The translations under genes were made by a program, and so were the position numbers. DNA of 64,000 nt from Leisingera sp. JC1. GTDB lineage: Bacteria; Pseudomonadota; Alphaproteobacteria; Rhodobacterales; Rhodobacteraceae. The notes under the pieces were generated by a model, which worked only from the letters and a program-made list of their open reading frames with translations, was not told the DNA's origin and ran no database searches. Location of the stretch: contig NZ_LYUZ01000002.1 in assembly GCF_001679925.1 (NCBI RefSeq), positions 23,193 to 87,192 on the forward strand. Direction: 5' to 3'. Shown here piece after piece: positions 52,724-62,029 of this stretch. Every line of letters begins with the position of its first letter. Positions within the stretch are counted from its first letter, which is position 1.

Positions 52724-53593
52724 ATGATGTATTCCTCGCTGAAGGATTTCCTGAAACAGGGCAAACCACTACTGGCCAAGGGACCGGTGGCGCTGGTCTT
52801 CATTGAAGATGAAACAGAGACAGCCACCACACTGCGCCACCACCTTCAATGCGGCTTCAAGGCCGTGGCGGCTTTGATGCCGGATGCATTTGACCTGCCG
52901 CCGGATGTGCGCGCCATGGTGCATCGGGTGCCTTTTGACTGCGGATCGGAAGGGGCAGTCACAGGCGCCGTCAATGCCGTTATCGCTGCGGCTGAACCAG
53001 GCTGCTGGCTCTACTACTGCTATAACGCGGAATACCTGTTCTACCCGTTTTGCGAGTCGCGCGGGATCGGAGAGATGCTTGCTTTCCACACCGAGGAACG
53101 CCGGGATGCGATGCTCACCTATGTGATCGACCTCTATGCCGGCGATCTGAATGCCTGCCCCAGTGCAGTGTCGCTTGAAGAGGCATATCTCGACAAATCC
53201 GGTTACTATGCGCAGTCGCGGCAGGATCCGGAAACCGGACACCCGCGCGAGCGGCAGCTGGATTTCTTCGGCGGTGTTCGCTGGCGCTTCGAAGAACACA
53301 TCCCCGCGGCCAGCCGCAAAATCGACCGGATTTCACTGTTCCGCGCCAAACCGGGTCTGCAACTGCAGCTGGATCACACTTTCAACGATCAGGAATACAA
53401 CACATATGCGTGCCCCTGGCACCACAACCTGACTGCCGCCATCTGTTCTTTCCGCACCGCCAAGGCGCTTAAGCGGAATCCAGGTTCCACTTTCGATATC
53501 GAAACCTTCCGCTGGCATAATTCCGCGCCGTTTGAATGGCATTCGCGCCAGCTTCTGGATCTGGGGCTTATGGAACCGGGTCAATGGTTCTAA
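52724..53593 (+). CDS. Protein of unknown function, resembles roseobacter glycosyltransferase-2-like proteins
   Basis: A 289-residue protein without a signal peptide. It has an alpha/beta N-terminal half ([34 protein letters not shown]) and a Tyr-rich centre ([18 protein letters not shown]). The C-terminal half contains [23 protein letters not shown] and a conserved-looking [13 protein letters not shown] end. The layout suggests a nucleotide-sugar-transferase-like fold, but no DxD motif is certain. It is monocistronic, divergent from miaB with 126 bp between. ATG 52724 or 52727 are both possible. Confidence 0.75.
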   Translation: MMYSSLKDFLKQGKPLLAKGPVALVFIEDETETATTLRHHLQCGFKAVAALMPDAFDLPPDVRAMVHRVPFDCGSEGAVTGAVNAVIAAAEPGCWLYYCYNAEYLFYPFCESRGIGEMLAFHTEERRDAMLTYVIDLYAGDLNACPSAVSLEEAYLDKSGYYAQSRQDPETGHPRERQLDFFGGVRWRFEEHIPAASRKIDRISLFRAKPGLQLQLDHTFNDQEYNTYACPWHHNLTAAICSFRTAKALKRNPGSTFDIETFRWHNSAPFEWHSRQLLDLGLMEPGQWF

Positions 53594-53762
53594 GGCGGGC
53601 GCATCAATCTCCTCTCGCCGGGTTTTCAATCCCGGCACGCGGTGAAACCCGCCTTCATCTGCCCTCTCGCAAGTTGCATGGTTTTTCAACACAACTGGTG
53701 GAGCTTCAGAGCGCCAATTGAAGAAGCCGCACCCTGAGGACGCAGCATGCGGCATCTTCGCA

Positions 53763-55280
53763 TTACCTTTTCCCAGCCACAATCCGGTCGAGGATCAGGG
53801 CGCAGAACAAGATTGCCAGACCGGCCAGAATACCTTGGCCGGCGGCGGCATATTGCAGCGCTTCCAGCACATCCTCACCCAGCCCCTTGGCACCGATCAG
53901 CGAAGCCACCACAACCATAGCCAATGACAGCAGGATGGTCTGGTTGACGCCGGCCATGATTGTCTTGCGGGCCAGCGGCAGGTCGACCCGCCACAGGAGG
54001 TAGCGCGGGGTGGCGCCGAAGGCGAGCGCGGCCTCGCGCACGGTTTCGGGCACCTGCTGCAGGCCCAGCACGGTGAAGCGGATCACCGGCGGGCTGCCGA
54101 AGATCATGGTGGCGACCACGCCCGCGGGCTTGCCGGAGCCGATGAAGGCGACCACCGGGATCAGGTAGACGAAGGAGGGCATAGACTGCATGAAATCAAG
54201 GACAGGCCGCACCACCGCGAACACCTTGGGGCGGCGGGCGCAGTAGATGCCGAGCGGAATGCCCAAGGTGATCGAGATCAGCGCCGCGGCGCCCAGGAGG
54301 GCAATGGTGGTCATCGCCTTTTCCCAGAAGTCCAAGAGGCCCAGGTAGGCCAGTGCTGCGCCGGTGAAGATCGCCACCCTTGCGCCTGCCGACAGGTAGG
54401 CCAGCATCACAATGACCAGCGCCACCACCGGCCAGGGGGTATCGACCAGCACCACTTCGATCCAGTCCAGAAGCGTGCGCATGCCGGCGGTCAGCCCGTC
54501 GAAGAAGCCGCGCCCGGAGGTCTTGGTCCAGTCGAACGCCGCCTGCACCCCGTCGCCGACGTTCAGCCGCCAGTCGCGGTTGGTGGGGAAGGCGTTCAGC
54601 AGCGAGAAGGCATCGGGCATCGCAAATTTCAGCGCCGACAGCACAACCACGGCGGCTGCCAGCACGGCGGAGACGATCAGCCGCGGCAGCGACCAGCCGC
54701 TGGCGACGCGGCGGTCGGATCGCCAGCGGGCAAACTGCCCCTCCAGCGTCCAGTTCGCAAGCGAGGACGCCAGAAACTTGACCGCCAGCAGCAGCGCCGC
54801 GCCGGCAATCAGGTAGATAGTGCCGCTGGCATTGGCGGCTGCTGCGGCCTGCTGCGCGCCTGCCAGCGCCGCCTCCAGCGACTCTGCCGCGCGTTTCAGA
54901 GAGTCCAGCGAGGAGGAACCGGAAGCCTCCGCCGCGGCGATCTGCTGGTGCCGCAGGTCGAGCGTCTGGGCGATCTGCTCGGCGCGCAGGCGGGAGTCCC
55001 GGCCGAGGTCGCCGAACAGCCCCATCGCGATCTGGATATAGGCGAGCGTTTCCAGCAGCAGGAAGCCCAGGAACCAGGACCACAGGCCCCGCGCGCCGAA
55101 CCAAACCGGCCCCAGCAGCGCGGCGGCACGGTTCAGGGTGAAGCGGTAGCCGGGCGCCTCCATCATGTAGGAGAAAACGCGCTGGTAATAGGCCTGCGAC
55201 TGGCCGGTGAATTCCGCCACCAGCGCATTCAAGCGCCCGGCGGTTTCCGGTTGGATCTGTGATTGGTCGATGTATTTCAT
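53763..55280 (-). CDS. Glycine betaine/proline-type ABC permease with long N-terminal extension
   Basis: A 505-residue membrane protein. The C-terminal 250 residues are an OpuAB/ProW permease (ALISITLGIPLGIYCARRPKVFAVVRPVLDFMQSMPSFVYLIPVVAFIG, and the ATPase loop EAALAFGATPRYLLWRVDLPLARKTIMAGVNQ). The first 230 are unusual: an amphipathic start, a hydrophobic pair (AALLGPVWFGARGLWSWFLGFLLLE) reminiscent of DUF2628, a likely coiled coil (LRAEQIAQTLDLRHQQIAAAE...) and another membrane span. It is 11 bp after the ATPase gene. Confidence 0.88.
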   Translation of the reverse strand: MKYIDQSQIQPETAGRLNALVAEFTGQSQAYYQRVFSYMMEAPGYRFTLNRAAALLGPVWFGARGLWSWFLGFLLLETLAYIQIAMGLFGDLGRDSRLRAEQIAQTLDLRHQQIAAAEASGSSSLDSLKRAAESLEAALAGAQQAAAAANASGTIYLIAGAALLLAVKFLASSLANWTLEGQFARWRSDRRVASGWSLPRLIVSAVLAAAVVVLSALKFAMPDAFSLLNAFPTNRDWRLNVGDGVQAAFDWTKTSGRGFFDGLTAGMRTLLDWIEVVLVDTPWPVVALVIVMLAYLSAGARVAIFTGAALAYLGLLDFWEKAMTTIALLGAAALISITLGIPLGIYCARRPKVFAVVRPVLDFMQSMPSFVYLIPVVAFIGSGKPAGVVATMIFGSPPVIRFTVLGLQQVPETVREAALAFGATPRYLLWRVDLPLARKTIMAGVNQTILLSLAMVVVASLIGAKGLGEDVLEALQYAAAGQGILAGLAILFCALILDRIVAGKR

Positions 55281-55291
55281 CACCCTTCTCC

Positions 55292-56341
55292 TTACGCCTG
55301 ACTGTCCTGAATGGCGCGGATCAGGCCCGCGCGGTTGATCACCCCGACGGTGGCGCCATCATCCGCCACCTTGACGATGCCGTGGCCGTCTACTGCCAGC
55401 TCCATCAGGTCGCTGAGGTCCATGTCGGGCCGCGCCTCCCTCGCGTCGGCGGGCAGGGCACCGTAGGCGGCCTCGAACTCGGCAACGGGTTTCATCACCG
55501 AATGGGCGAAAATCATGTTGAGCTTGGAGATGCCGGCCACGAAATCCGCCACGTAGCCGTCCGCCGGGTTGAGGATGATTTCCTCCGGCGTGCCGATCTG
55601 CACGATGCGGCCGTCCTTCATAATGGCAATGCGGTGGCCGATGCGGATCGCCTCATCCAGGTCATGGGTGATGAACATGGTGGTCTTGCCCAGCTTGCGG
55701 GACAGCTCCATGAACTGGTCCTGCAGCTGCTTGCGGATCAGCGGATCAAGCGCTGAAAAGGGCTCGTCCATCAGCAGGATCTCAGGGTCGGAGGCGATGG
55801 CGCGGGCAAGCCCCACCCGCTGCTGCATGCCGCCCGACAGCTCATGGGCGTATTTGTCCTCCCAGCCCGACAGCTCCACCAGCTCCAGCACCCGGTCGGC
55901 TTCCTCCCAGCGGCGGGCCTTGCCGGTGCCGCGGATTTCCAGCGGCATCGCCACATTGTCGCGCACCGTGCGGTGGGGCATCAGGCCGAAGTTCTGGAAC
56001 ACCATGGCAACCCGGCGGTTACGCAGGTCGCGCAGCCCCTCGGCGTTCAGCCCCATCACATCATCGCCATTGATGTAGATATGGCCGTCGGTCGGCTCCA
56101 GGAGCCGGTTCACATGGCGCACCAGCGTCGATTTGCCGGAGCCCGACAGGCCCATCACGCAGAACAGCTCGCCGCGTTCGATCTGGAAGCTGGCATCGGC
56201 GACGCCAACCACGCAGTTGAACCGCTCCAGCACCTGCGGCTTGGTCAGCCCTTCGGCGTGAATGGCCTTGAGCGCCTCGGCGGAGCGCGCGCCGAAGATC
56301 TTCCAGACGCCGCGTGCGTCGATTGCAATTTCCTTTTCCAT
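55292..56341 (-). CDS. Glycine betaine/proline-type ABC ATPase
   Basis: A 349-residue OpuAA/ProV-type ATPase: Walker A GLSGSGKS, Q-loop VFQNFGLMPH, signature LSGGMQQRVGLARAIA and Walker B ILLMDEPFSALDPL, then His in FITHDLDEA. A C-terminal CBS-like domain (LMELAVDGHGIVKVADDGATVGVINRAGLIRAI) could sense ionic strength as in OpuA. It energises the uptake of the substrate bound by the next gene's product. Confidence 0.94.
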   Translation of the reverse strand: MEKEIAIDARGVWKIFGARSAEALKAIHAEGLTKPQVLERFNCVVGVADASFQIERGELFCVMGLSGSGKSTLVRHVNRLLEPTDGHIYINGDDVMGLNAEGLRDLRNRRVAMVFQNFGLMPHRTVRDNVAMPLEIRGTGKARRWEEADRVLELVELSGWEDKYAHELSGGMQQRVGLARAIASDPEILLMDEPFSALDPLIRKQLQDQFMELSRKLGKTTMFITHDLDEAIRIGHRIAIMKDGRIVQIGTPEEIILNPADGYVADFVAGISKLNMIFAHSVMKPVAEFEAAYGALPADAREARPDMDLSDLMELAVDGHGIVKVADDGATVGVINRAGLIRAIQDSQA

Positions 56342-56370
56342 CCGGACCCCCGTCTAACTTAAGGAAGGTA

Positions 56371-56395
56371 CCCCGGCGGCAGGCCGCAGCCGGGG
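56371..56395 (-). repeat. GC-rich stem-loop between binding-protein and ATPase genes
   Basis: Arms CCCCGGC (56371-56377) and GCCGGGG (56389-56395) around an 11-nt loop that can pair further. It lies directly after the binding-protein stop. It has no T-tract and probably protects the upstream mRNA segment. Confidence 0.65.
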
Positions 56396-56415
56396 CGCAC
56401 GTGTGGGAGGGCGCG

Positions 56416-57384
56416 TTATTTCAGGCCGAGCCAGGTATCGACGGTGTCGCCATTGGCGGCGATCCAGTCTGCAACAACCGCGTCGATCTCATTGCCTTTG
56501 ACCACCACCTCGTAGGTGAGTTCGGACAGGGCTTCGGCGCTCATGTCGATGCTGGACAGAAAGGAGGCTGCGGCCGGGTTGCGGTCCTTCAGCGAGCTGG
56601 AATAGGCCACGGTCACAGTCTTGACCGGCTCGCCGGTGGAGATGTGCGAGTTGTTGTACCAATCGGCATCCTGATCCGGCTGCACCATCTTGTAGGTATT
56701 TGCGTCATGCTCCGGCTCTTCCAGGATAGTCACGTCATAGAGCGCATGAACATAGTGCGGCGCGTAGCAGTAGAAGGCAGCGCCTTTCTCCTGGTCGACC
56801 AGGTCCTTGAGCCGGGAATAGAACACGGTTTCGTCTTCGGTGGTCGGGGTCAGGAAGGTCTCGATGCCGTAGTCGCGCACCCGCACCTTGAAAGTATTGG
56901 TCGAGGCCCAGCCGGAGGCACCGACCCAGACCTCCCCCATGCCGTCGCCGTCGCTGTCAAACAGCGCCTGCGCTTCGGGAGTGGCAAGGTCGAAGATCGA
57001 TTTTATGTTGTGATTCTCGACCATGTAGTTGGGCACGCAGATGCCCGCGCGGCCTTCGTAGCTGCCGGAGGACAGCGCCACGGTGCCTTTCTGATCGACA
57101 TATTCGTCGGTGAAGGAGGCCTGGTTCGGCAGCCACACATCCGGGTGCACGTCGATGTCGCCGCGGCCGCCGTCCATCGAGGCGAAGATCACCGCGTTGG
57201 CGCCGGGGGCGTAGCCGGCCTCGCTGCCGAGGCGGGTTTCGATCACCTGGCCGATGATCCGGCTCATGATCTTGGCGCCGGGCCAGCTGGGCTCGCCCAC
57301 CATGACTTTCTCCTGTGCCGTGGCACTGGTGGCCGCGGCTGCGCCCAAGGCGGTAACGGCGGTGGCGAAGATGATATTTTTCAT
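56416..57384 (-). CDS. Glycine betaine/choline-type ABC substrate-binding protein (OpuAC/ProX family)
   Basis: A 322-residue secreted protein with a signal peptide (ALGAAAATSATAQEK). VMVGEPSWPGAKIMSRIIGQVIETRLG is the ligand-binding N-lobe with the aromatic Trp. Further Trp and Tyr residues (DVHPDVWLPNQ, VGASGWAST, YCYAPHYVH) could build a cation-pi cage for a quaternary ammonium or sulfonium ligand. It follows the DUF1989-GcvT gene by 37 bp. ATG 57384 is chosen over an in-frame start at 57420 that lacks a signal sequence. Confidence 0.9.
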   Translation of the reverse strand: MKNIIFATAVTALGAAAATSATAQEKVMVGEPSWPGAKIMSRIIGQVIETRLGSEAGYAPGANAVIFASMDGGRGDIDVHPDVWLPNQASFTDEYVDQKGTVALSSGSYEGRAGICVPNYMVENHNIKSIFDLATPEAQALFDSDGDGMGEVWVGASGWASTNTFKVRVRDYGIETFLTPTTEDETVFYSRLKDLVDQEKGAAFYCYAPHYVHALYDVTILEEPEHDANTYKMVQPDQDADWYNNSHISTGEPVKTVTVAYSSSLKDRNPAAASFLSSIDMSAEALSELTYEVVVKGNEIDAVVADWIAANGDTVDTWLGLK

Positions 57385-57421
57385 CGATTTCTCTCTCCTG
57401 TTGGTGTTTGTTTCAAGCACC

Positions 57422-59737
57422 TCAGGCGCGCGCCCGCTTGCGCTGCGGGTCTATGAAGGGGATGCCGGTGACGGTGGCGCCGAGGCGCTTCATCCGGCCG
57501 TCGAGCTGGCCGATTTCCAGCCGGGTGCCGTTTTCCGCGTGCTCGACACCCAGCCGGGCGATGGCGATGGCGTGTTCCAGCATCGGCGAGCGGGTGGCGG
57601 AGGTGACGGTGCCGACCTGCCGTTCGCCGGCATAGACCGGGCTGCCGTGCAGCGGCACGTCATTGCAGCCCAGCAGCAGGCCCTTGAGCAGCCGGCGCGG
57701 CGCACGCGCGTTGCGCTCCAGCGCCGCCTTGCCGGTGAAATCGGCTTTAGTCAGGTCGATGGCAAAGCCGAGGCCTGCCTCAAATGCATCCACGCCCGGT
57801 GCGAATTCGGCGTTGGCGGCGGCCAGCCCGGCCTCGATCCGGATGATTTCCAGCGCGGCGGAGCCCATCGGAGTGATCCCGAATTCCCCGCCTGCCTCCA
57901 TCACTGCGTCCCAGATATCCAAGGCGTGGGCCTGGGAGCAGAAAATCTCATAGCCCAGCTCGCCGGTGTAGCCGGAGCGCGACAGCATGAAGGGCGCGCC
58001 TTCGCGGTCGTGCAGCCGCGCCACGGTGACGCCGAACCATTTGAGCTGGTCCAGCTGCGGCACATGCGGCTGGTTAAAGGCGATCTTGCGCAGGAGGTCG
58101 CGCGATTTGGGACCTTGGATCGCCAGATTGGGCATCGCGCCGCGCATGTCGTGAATGCGGACCTGCAGGCCCATCTGCTGCGCCAGCGTTTCCAGCAACC
58201 GGCCGCTTTCCTCGGAGCCGCAGCACCAGCGGAACAGGTCAGGGGCGAGCCGGAACAGGGTACCGTCGTCGATCACCGAGCCACCCTCATCACACATCAG
58301 CGTGTAGGAGCCGCGCCAGACCGGCAGCTTGGCGACGTTGCGGGTGGTGGCCTGCTGCAGCAGCGTCTCAGCATCGGGGCCGGCGATGTCGTATTTGCGC
58401 AGCCCGCTCATGTCCTGCACCGTCACCGCGTTGCGGCAGGCCCAGTATTCGCCGGTGGTGCCGTGCGAGGGGAAGCTTACCGGCGCCCAGAGATCGCGCG
58501 CGGGGGCGAAATGCTGGGTCAGCGGCTCCAGCCGCGCGTGAAAGGCGGAGTTCTGGCTGATCGACATCGGGGCGTCTTCCTTTTCGCGGTAGGCAACAGC
58601 GCGGCGCAGGGGTGTTTCGGGGCGGTAGATGCGGACATGCACGTCTGTCGGGTTCCAGCCGTTGATCGGGTCGATATCGTCCGGGCAGGCGGTGGAGACG
58701 CAGACCAGATCCTCCAGCGCCCGCATCGCCATGTAATCGCCGGGGCGGGAGTGGGATTCCTCGGTCAGGATGTGGTGCGAATGCGGATCGACCCAGGTGT
58801 TCCAGAAAAAATTGATGGCAGGCCAGGCTGCACGCGGCGCCACGCCGTAGGGGGCCAGCGCATGGGACATGTTGTCGGAGCAGTTCACATGGCCGGGGAA
58901 GCCGCGCTCCTCGTACCCGCGCGCGGTGCAGGCGAGGCCGAAAGTGTCGTGGCGGCCGCAGGTGTCCTGGATCACGTTCAGCATCGGGTGCATGCCGGGG
59001 TCGAAGAACTTGTCCAGCAATCCCGGCCCCGGATAGGCGCGACGAACCATCGAGCGGGTCGCGGTGCTGTCGATCATCAACTCTTCGCCGCGCTCCAGCC
59101 CGGCGGCGCGGAAGGCGGTGAAGTCGGAGCACTGCTGCCCTTCCACGTCGATGATCTGGATAATCTCGCCTTTCTTCACCTCGTAGGCGCAGCCGGTGCC
59201 GCGGCTGACGGTGAACTCGTCGCGGGTGTCGCCGAGCAGCGGCGGCAGCAGCGGCGCGGTGCCCGGTCCGGGCTGCCAGGTGATTTCCATCCCGCCCGAA
59301 ACGGTGCCGTGCACCAGATCCTGGGGACGGGCCGGGCGGAAGATCCAGACGGTGGCCCGGGCGGCGGCTTTCAGTATCAGCGGCTCCTCCGCGGCAGTGA
59401 GGGTGCAGGCCGGGATTTCAGCGGTGCTGTCACCGCCGCGGGCATTGATCCAGCCCAGCAGCACGGCAGGGTCGCATTCCGCCAGGCGCAGCGCGCCGTC
59501 CGCCGTCAGCCCCAGTGTGGCCAGCGCCGGGCGGCCGGCCGCGTCAAACGCCGCGATCTGGCACTCGGTTCCGGCCAGTGACAGCAGATCCCCCGGCCGC
59601 ATCTCCTGCATCAGGCCTTGGCGCGGGGCGAGACGGTGCGTCACGCCTTCGAGGGGCTTGGGGAAGCCAGGGAAGGACCGGGCTGGGGTTCTGAACCCCA
59701 TGTTGTCGAAATCGCGCAGGACTGCGTAGCGGGTCAT
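57422..59737 (-). CDS. DUF1989-GcvT fusion protein (putative C1 demethylase)
   Basis: A 771-residue two-part enzyme. Residues 1-150 are an undefined region. Residues about 165-375 are DUF1989, with KKGEIIQIIDVEGQQCSDFTAF as the recognisable block. Residues about 395-765 are GcvT-like, with SGLRKYDIAGPDAETLLQQATTRN, LMCDEGGSVIDDGTLFRL, LSRSGYTGELGYEIFC and KADFTGKAALERN. GcvT-type proteins include DMSP demethylase and sarcosine or dimethylglycine C1 transferases. It is the first gene of the unit that continues into the ABC importer, and is divergent from the LacI gene across two operators. The substrate is unknown. Confidence 0.88.
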   Translation of the reverse strand: MTRYAVLRDFDNMGFRTPARSFPGFPKPLEGVTHRLAPRQGLMQEMRPGDLLSLAGTECQIAAFDAAGRPALATLGLTADGALRLAECDPAVLLGWINARGGDSTAEIPACTLTAAEEPLILKAAARATVWIFRPARPQDLVHGTVSGGMEITWQPGPGTAPLLPPLLGDTRDEFTVSRGTGCAYEVKKGEIIQIIDVEGQQCSDFTAFRAAGLERGEELMIDSTATRSMVRRAYPGPGLLDKFFDPGMHPMLNVIQDTCGRHDTFGLACTARGYEERGFPGHVNCSDNMSHALAPYGVAPRAAWPAINFFWNTWVDPHSHHILTEESHSRPGDYMAMRALEDLVCVSTACPDDIDPINGWNPTDVHVRIYRPETPLRRAVAYREKEDAPMSISQNSAFHARLEPLTQHFAPARDLWAPVSFPSHGTTGEYWACRNAVTVQDMSGLRKYDIAGPDAETLLQQATTRNVAKLPVWRGSYTLMCDEGGSVIDDGTLFRLAPDLFRWCCGSEESGRLLETLAQQMGLQVRIHDMRGAMPNLAIQGPKSRDLLRKIAFNQPHVPQLDQLKWFGVTVARLHDREGAPFMLSRSGYTGELGYEIFCSQAHALDIWDAVMEAGGEFGITPMGSAALEIIRIEAGLAAANAEFAPGVDAFEAGLGFAIDLTKADFTGKAALERNARAPRRLLKGLLLGCNDVPLHGSPVYAGERQVGTVTSATRSPMLEHAIAIARLGVEHAENGTRLEIGQLDGRMKRLGATVTGIPFIDPQRKRARA

Positions 59738-59755
59738 TTTTTGCCGAATCTGGTT

Positions 59756-59771
59756 ATGTAACTGGTTACAT
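59756..59771. promoter_or_regulatory. LacI-type operator O1, DUF1989-GcvT/lacI intergenic
   Basis: ATGTAACTGGTTACAT has 7-bp arms ATGTAAC/GTTACAT around two bases. It lies 19 bp before the DUF1989-GcvT start and so overlaps its promoter or leader. Confidence 0.85.
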
Positions 59772-59776
59772 GGTTG

Positions 59777-59792
59777 ATGAAACTAGTTACAT
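59777..59792. promoter_or_regulatory. LacI-type operator O2, DUF1989-GcvT/lacI intergenic
   Basis: ATGAAACTAGTTACAT differs from a perfect palindrome at one pair. Its centre is 21 bp from that of the first operator, two helical turns, which would allow two dimers on the same face. Confidence 0.8.
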
Positions 59793-59846
59793 CTGTCAAG
59801 ATTTTCGTTAACCATGAGGCCGGAGCGGAAAAGGAAGGCAGGCGGA

Positions 59847-60869
59847 ATGCAGCGGAACACATCCAGGAAACGCGCCAACCTGCGGGATGTTGCAGCAGCC
59901 GCCGGAGTTTCAGTTGCGACGGTATCCCGCGTCATGAACGCACCGGAAACCGTGGCGGAAGCAACCCGCAAAAAGGTCGAAGAGGCGATGAACAGCCTGC
60001 ACTGGGTGCCCAGTGCAGCAGCCCGCGCCATTAACACCGGACGTACACGGTTTGTAGGGGCGCTGGTACCGACACTGGACAATGCCATCTTTGCCAGGAT
60101 GCTTGCCAGCATGGAGAGCCGGCTGGCCACCCACCGGCTGTCGCTGGTGGTGGCGACAACCGATAATGATCCAGCCCGGGAGGCGGAGAAAGCCAAGGGG
60201 CTGGTCGATATCGGTGCCGAGGGGCTGATTGTCTCCGGTGTCACCCATGCGCCGGAGTTCTACAGTCTGATCGAGCGCTGTCAGCTGCCGGTTGTTTCCA
60301 CATCCTTTTACGATCCGCACTATCAACTTCCTACCATCGGCTATGACAATGCCGCAGCGGCGCGCACCGCCTTGGCCCACCTGACAGACCTTGGCCACAG
60401 CCGGGTTGCAGTGGTGCATGGGCCAAGCGCCAGCAACGACCGGACACAGGCGCGTATTGCCGGACTTGAGAACCACAGCCCCAAAAGCGATCTGAGTTTT
60501 TATGAAGTTCCGCTGTCCATTGCCGGCGGTTGTGAGGCAGGCCGCAACGTTCTGCAGGCGGAAAAACAGCCGACCGCCATCTTGTGCTTGTCAGACGTGC
60601 TGGCATCCGGCGTGCTGTTTGAACTGCAGCGTCAGGGAGTGTCCGTGCCGCAGGAGAAATCCGTGATGGGCCTCGACGACTTGGCCGGCTCAGCCCATTT
60701 GTTTCCCGAGTTGAGCACCGTTCACTTGCCGGTTTCGCGGATGGGGGCGGCGGCAGCGGATGCAATTGCCGCCTGGGTTGAAACCCAGAAAGTGCCGGCG
60801 GCATGCCTATTGAGATCAGATCTCGTCATCAGGGCTTCAACGGCTGCGGCGGCGTCAGACGGCGGCTAA
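59847..60869 (+). CDS. LacI-family regulator of the DUF1989-GcvT/ABC unit
   Basis: A 340-residue LacI repressor: helix-turn-helix NLRDVAAAAGVSVATVSRVMN, hinge helix (AARAINTGRTRFVGALVP) and a periplasmic-binding-like sensor domain. Divergent from the DUF1989-GcvT gene, with the two operators between. ATG 59847 is preceded by GGAAGGCAGGCGG; ATG 59814 is an alternative adding a basic tail. The inducer is probably the imported substrate or a product of it. Confidence 0.93.
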   Translation: MQRNTSRKRANLRDVAAAAGVSVATVSRVMNAPETVAEATRKKVEEAMNSLHWVPSAAARAINTGRTRFVGALVPTLDNAIFARMLASMESRLATHRLSLVVATTDNDPAREAEKAKGLVDIGAEGLIVSGVTHAPEFYSLIERCQLPVVSTSFYDPHYQLPTIGYDNAAAARTALAHLTDLGHSRVAVVHGPSASNDRTQARIAGLENHSPKSDLSFYEVPLSIAGGCEAGRNVLQAEKQPTAILCLSDVLASGVLFELQRQGVSVPQEKSVMGLDDLAGSAHLFPELSTVHLPVSRMGAAAADAIAAWVETQKVPAACLLRSDLVIRASTAAAASDGG

Positions 60870-60921
60870 AGCTTTACCGGCGGCACGGGTGCAGATTTCA
60901 ACAAACAGCCTTTCGACAAAA

Positions 60922-61944
60922 TTAGCCATGCTGCTCTGCCAGCGAGCAGCGGTTCACAAGCTTTGTACCGATACAGATAGACCGGCCTTCCGATTTCCCT
61001 TCAACCATTGCAGTCAATTCGCGCGCAGCCTTGCGCCCCATTTCCCGGTGGGGCACATGCACAGTGGTCAGCGCGGGACTAACGATCTCAGCCAGTTCTA
61101 TGTCATCAAACCCTGTTACAGAGACCTGCTCAGGCACACGGATCCCCAGCCTTCCGGCTTCTCGCAGAGCTCCCGCCGCCAGCACATCGTTGCCGCACAT
61201 GACTGCCGTCGGCCTCGGGACAAATGCCATAAGCTGCCGAAAGGCCTCGGCCCCTCTTTCAATCTCATAATCCGTTTCAATCAGCGCTAGGGTATTTGCA
61301 TCCAGGCCGCTGTCTGCCATCGCCCGCCTGACACCCTCCACCCGGCCTTGCGCCCGGTCATTCCCCTCTGTGATGCCGGAGATCATGGCAATCCGCCGGT
61401 GGCCAGCTGCAATCACGCTCTGCGCCAGTTCGCACATGGCGTCTGCGTTGCTGAAACCGACAGAGGGCCGCTGTGCCTCGGGGTCGTAGGACCATGCGAC
61501 CAGTGACGGAACCTGATGGCGTTCCAGATATTCATAGATTCCAGCATCACGCGCATGCCCGATCAGCAGCAGCCCATCTGCGCCGCGGGCGACAAGGGTG
61601 CGGATCTGCTCGCGTTCCGCCTCAGGGTCATAGGCAGAGCTGGACACCAGCAGCGTATAGCCATCCTCGCGCAGCTGGTCCTGAAACGCCTGAAGGCCGC
61701 GGGCAAAGATCGCGTTGTCCATGGTGGGGATGATGGCGCCGATGGTGAAACTGCGTTTGGCCGCCATCACGCGGGCCGCGAAATTCGGCGTGTAACCCAG
61801 TGATTCGACCGCATCCATCACCCTCTGGCGGGTTGCCTCGATCACCCGGTCCGGGGAATTCAGGCACCGCGACACCGTGGCGGTGGAAACGCCCGCCGCC
61901 TCGGCAACATCGTTAAGTGTTGGAGCTGAACGGGTTTTTCCCAT
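60922..61944 (-). CDS. LacI-family regulator facing the TRAP transporter
   Basis: A 340-residue LacI regulator: TLNDVAEAAGVSTATVSRCLNSP helix-turn-helix, hinge helix NFAARVMAAKRSFTIGAIIP and a sensor domain (VSVTGFDDIELAEIVSPALTTVHVP). Divergent from the small membrane protein and dctP, with TGTAAGCGCTTACA-type operators between. ATG 61944 places the HTH at the usual distance; ATG 61977 is possible. It is convergent with the first LacI gene (52 bp). Confidence 0.93.
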   Translation of the reverse strand: MGKTRSAPTLNDVAEAAGVSTATVSRCLNSPDRVIEATRQRVMDAVESLGYTPNFAARVMAAKRSFTIGAIIPTMDNAIFARGLQAFQDQLREDGYTLLVSSSAYDPEAEREQIRTLVARGADGLLLIGHARDAGIYEYLERHQVPSLVAWSYDPEAQRPSVGFSNADAMCELAQSVIAAGHRRIAMISGITEGNDRAQGRVEGVRRAMADSGLDANTLALIETDYEIERGAEAFRQLMAFVPRPTAVMCGNDVLAAGALREAGRLGIRVPEQVSVTGFDDIELAEIVSPALTTVHVPHREMGRKAARELTAMVEGKSEGRSICIGTKLVNRCSLAEQHG

Positions 61945-62007
61945 GTGACGTCTGCCATTTCCTTTGCCCCTCGTCATACCACAAAATCCAGCGCTTGCCA
62001 GCCACCC

Positions 62008-62023
62008 ATGTAAGCGCTTGCAT
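62008..62023. promoter_or_regulatory. LacI-type operator O1 of the TRAP locus
   Basis: ATGTAAGCGCTTGCAT is a near-perfect palindrome around AAGCGCTT. A weaker AGCGCT half-site lies at 61990-61995. Confidence 0.85.
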
Positions 62024-62029
62024 TATTGA

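Noticed and set aside
57254-59581. 775-codon open frame opposite the DUF1989-GcvT gene
   Set aside because: Shadow of a recognised protein on the minus strand.
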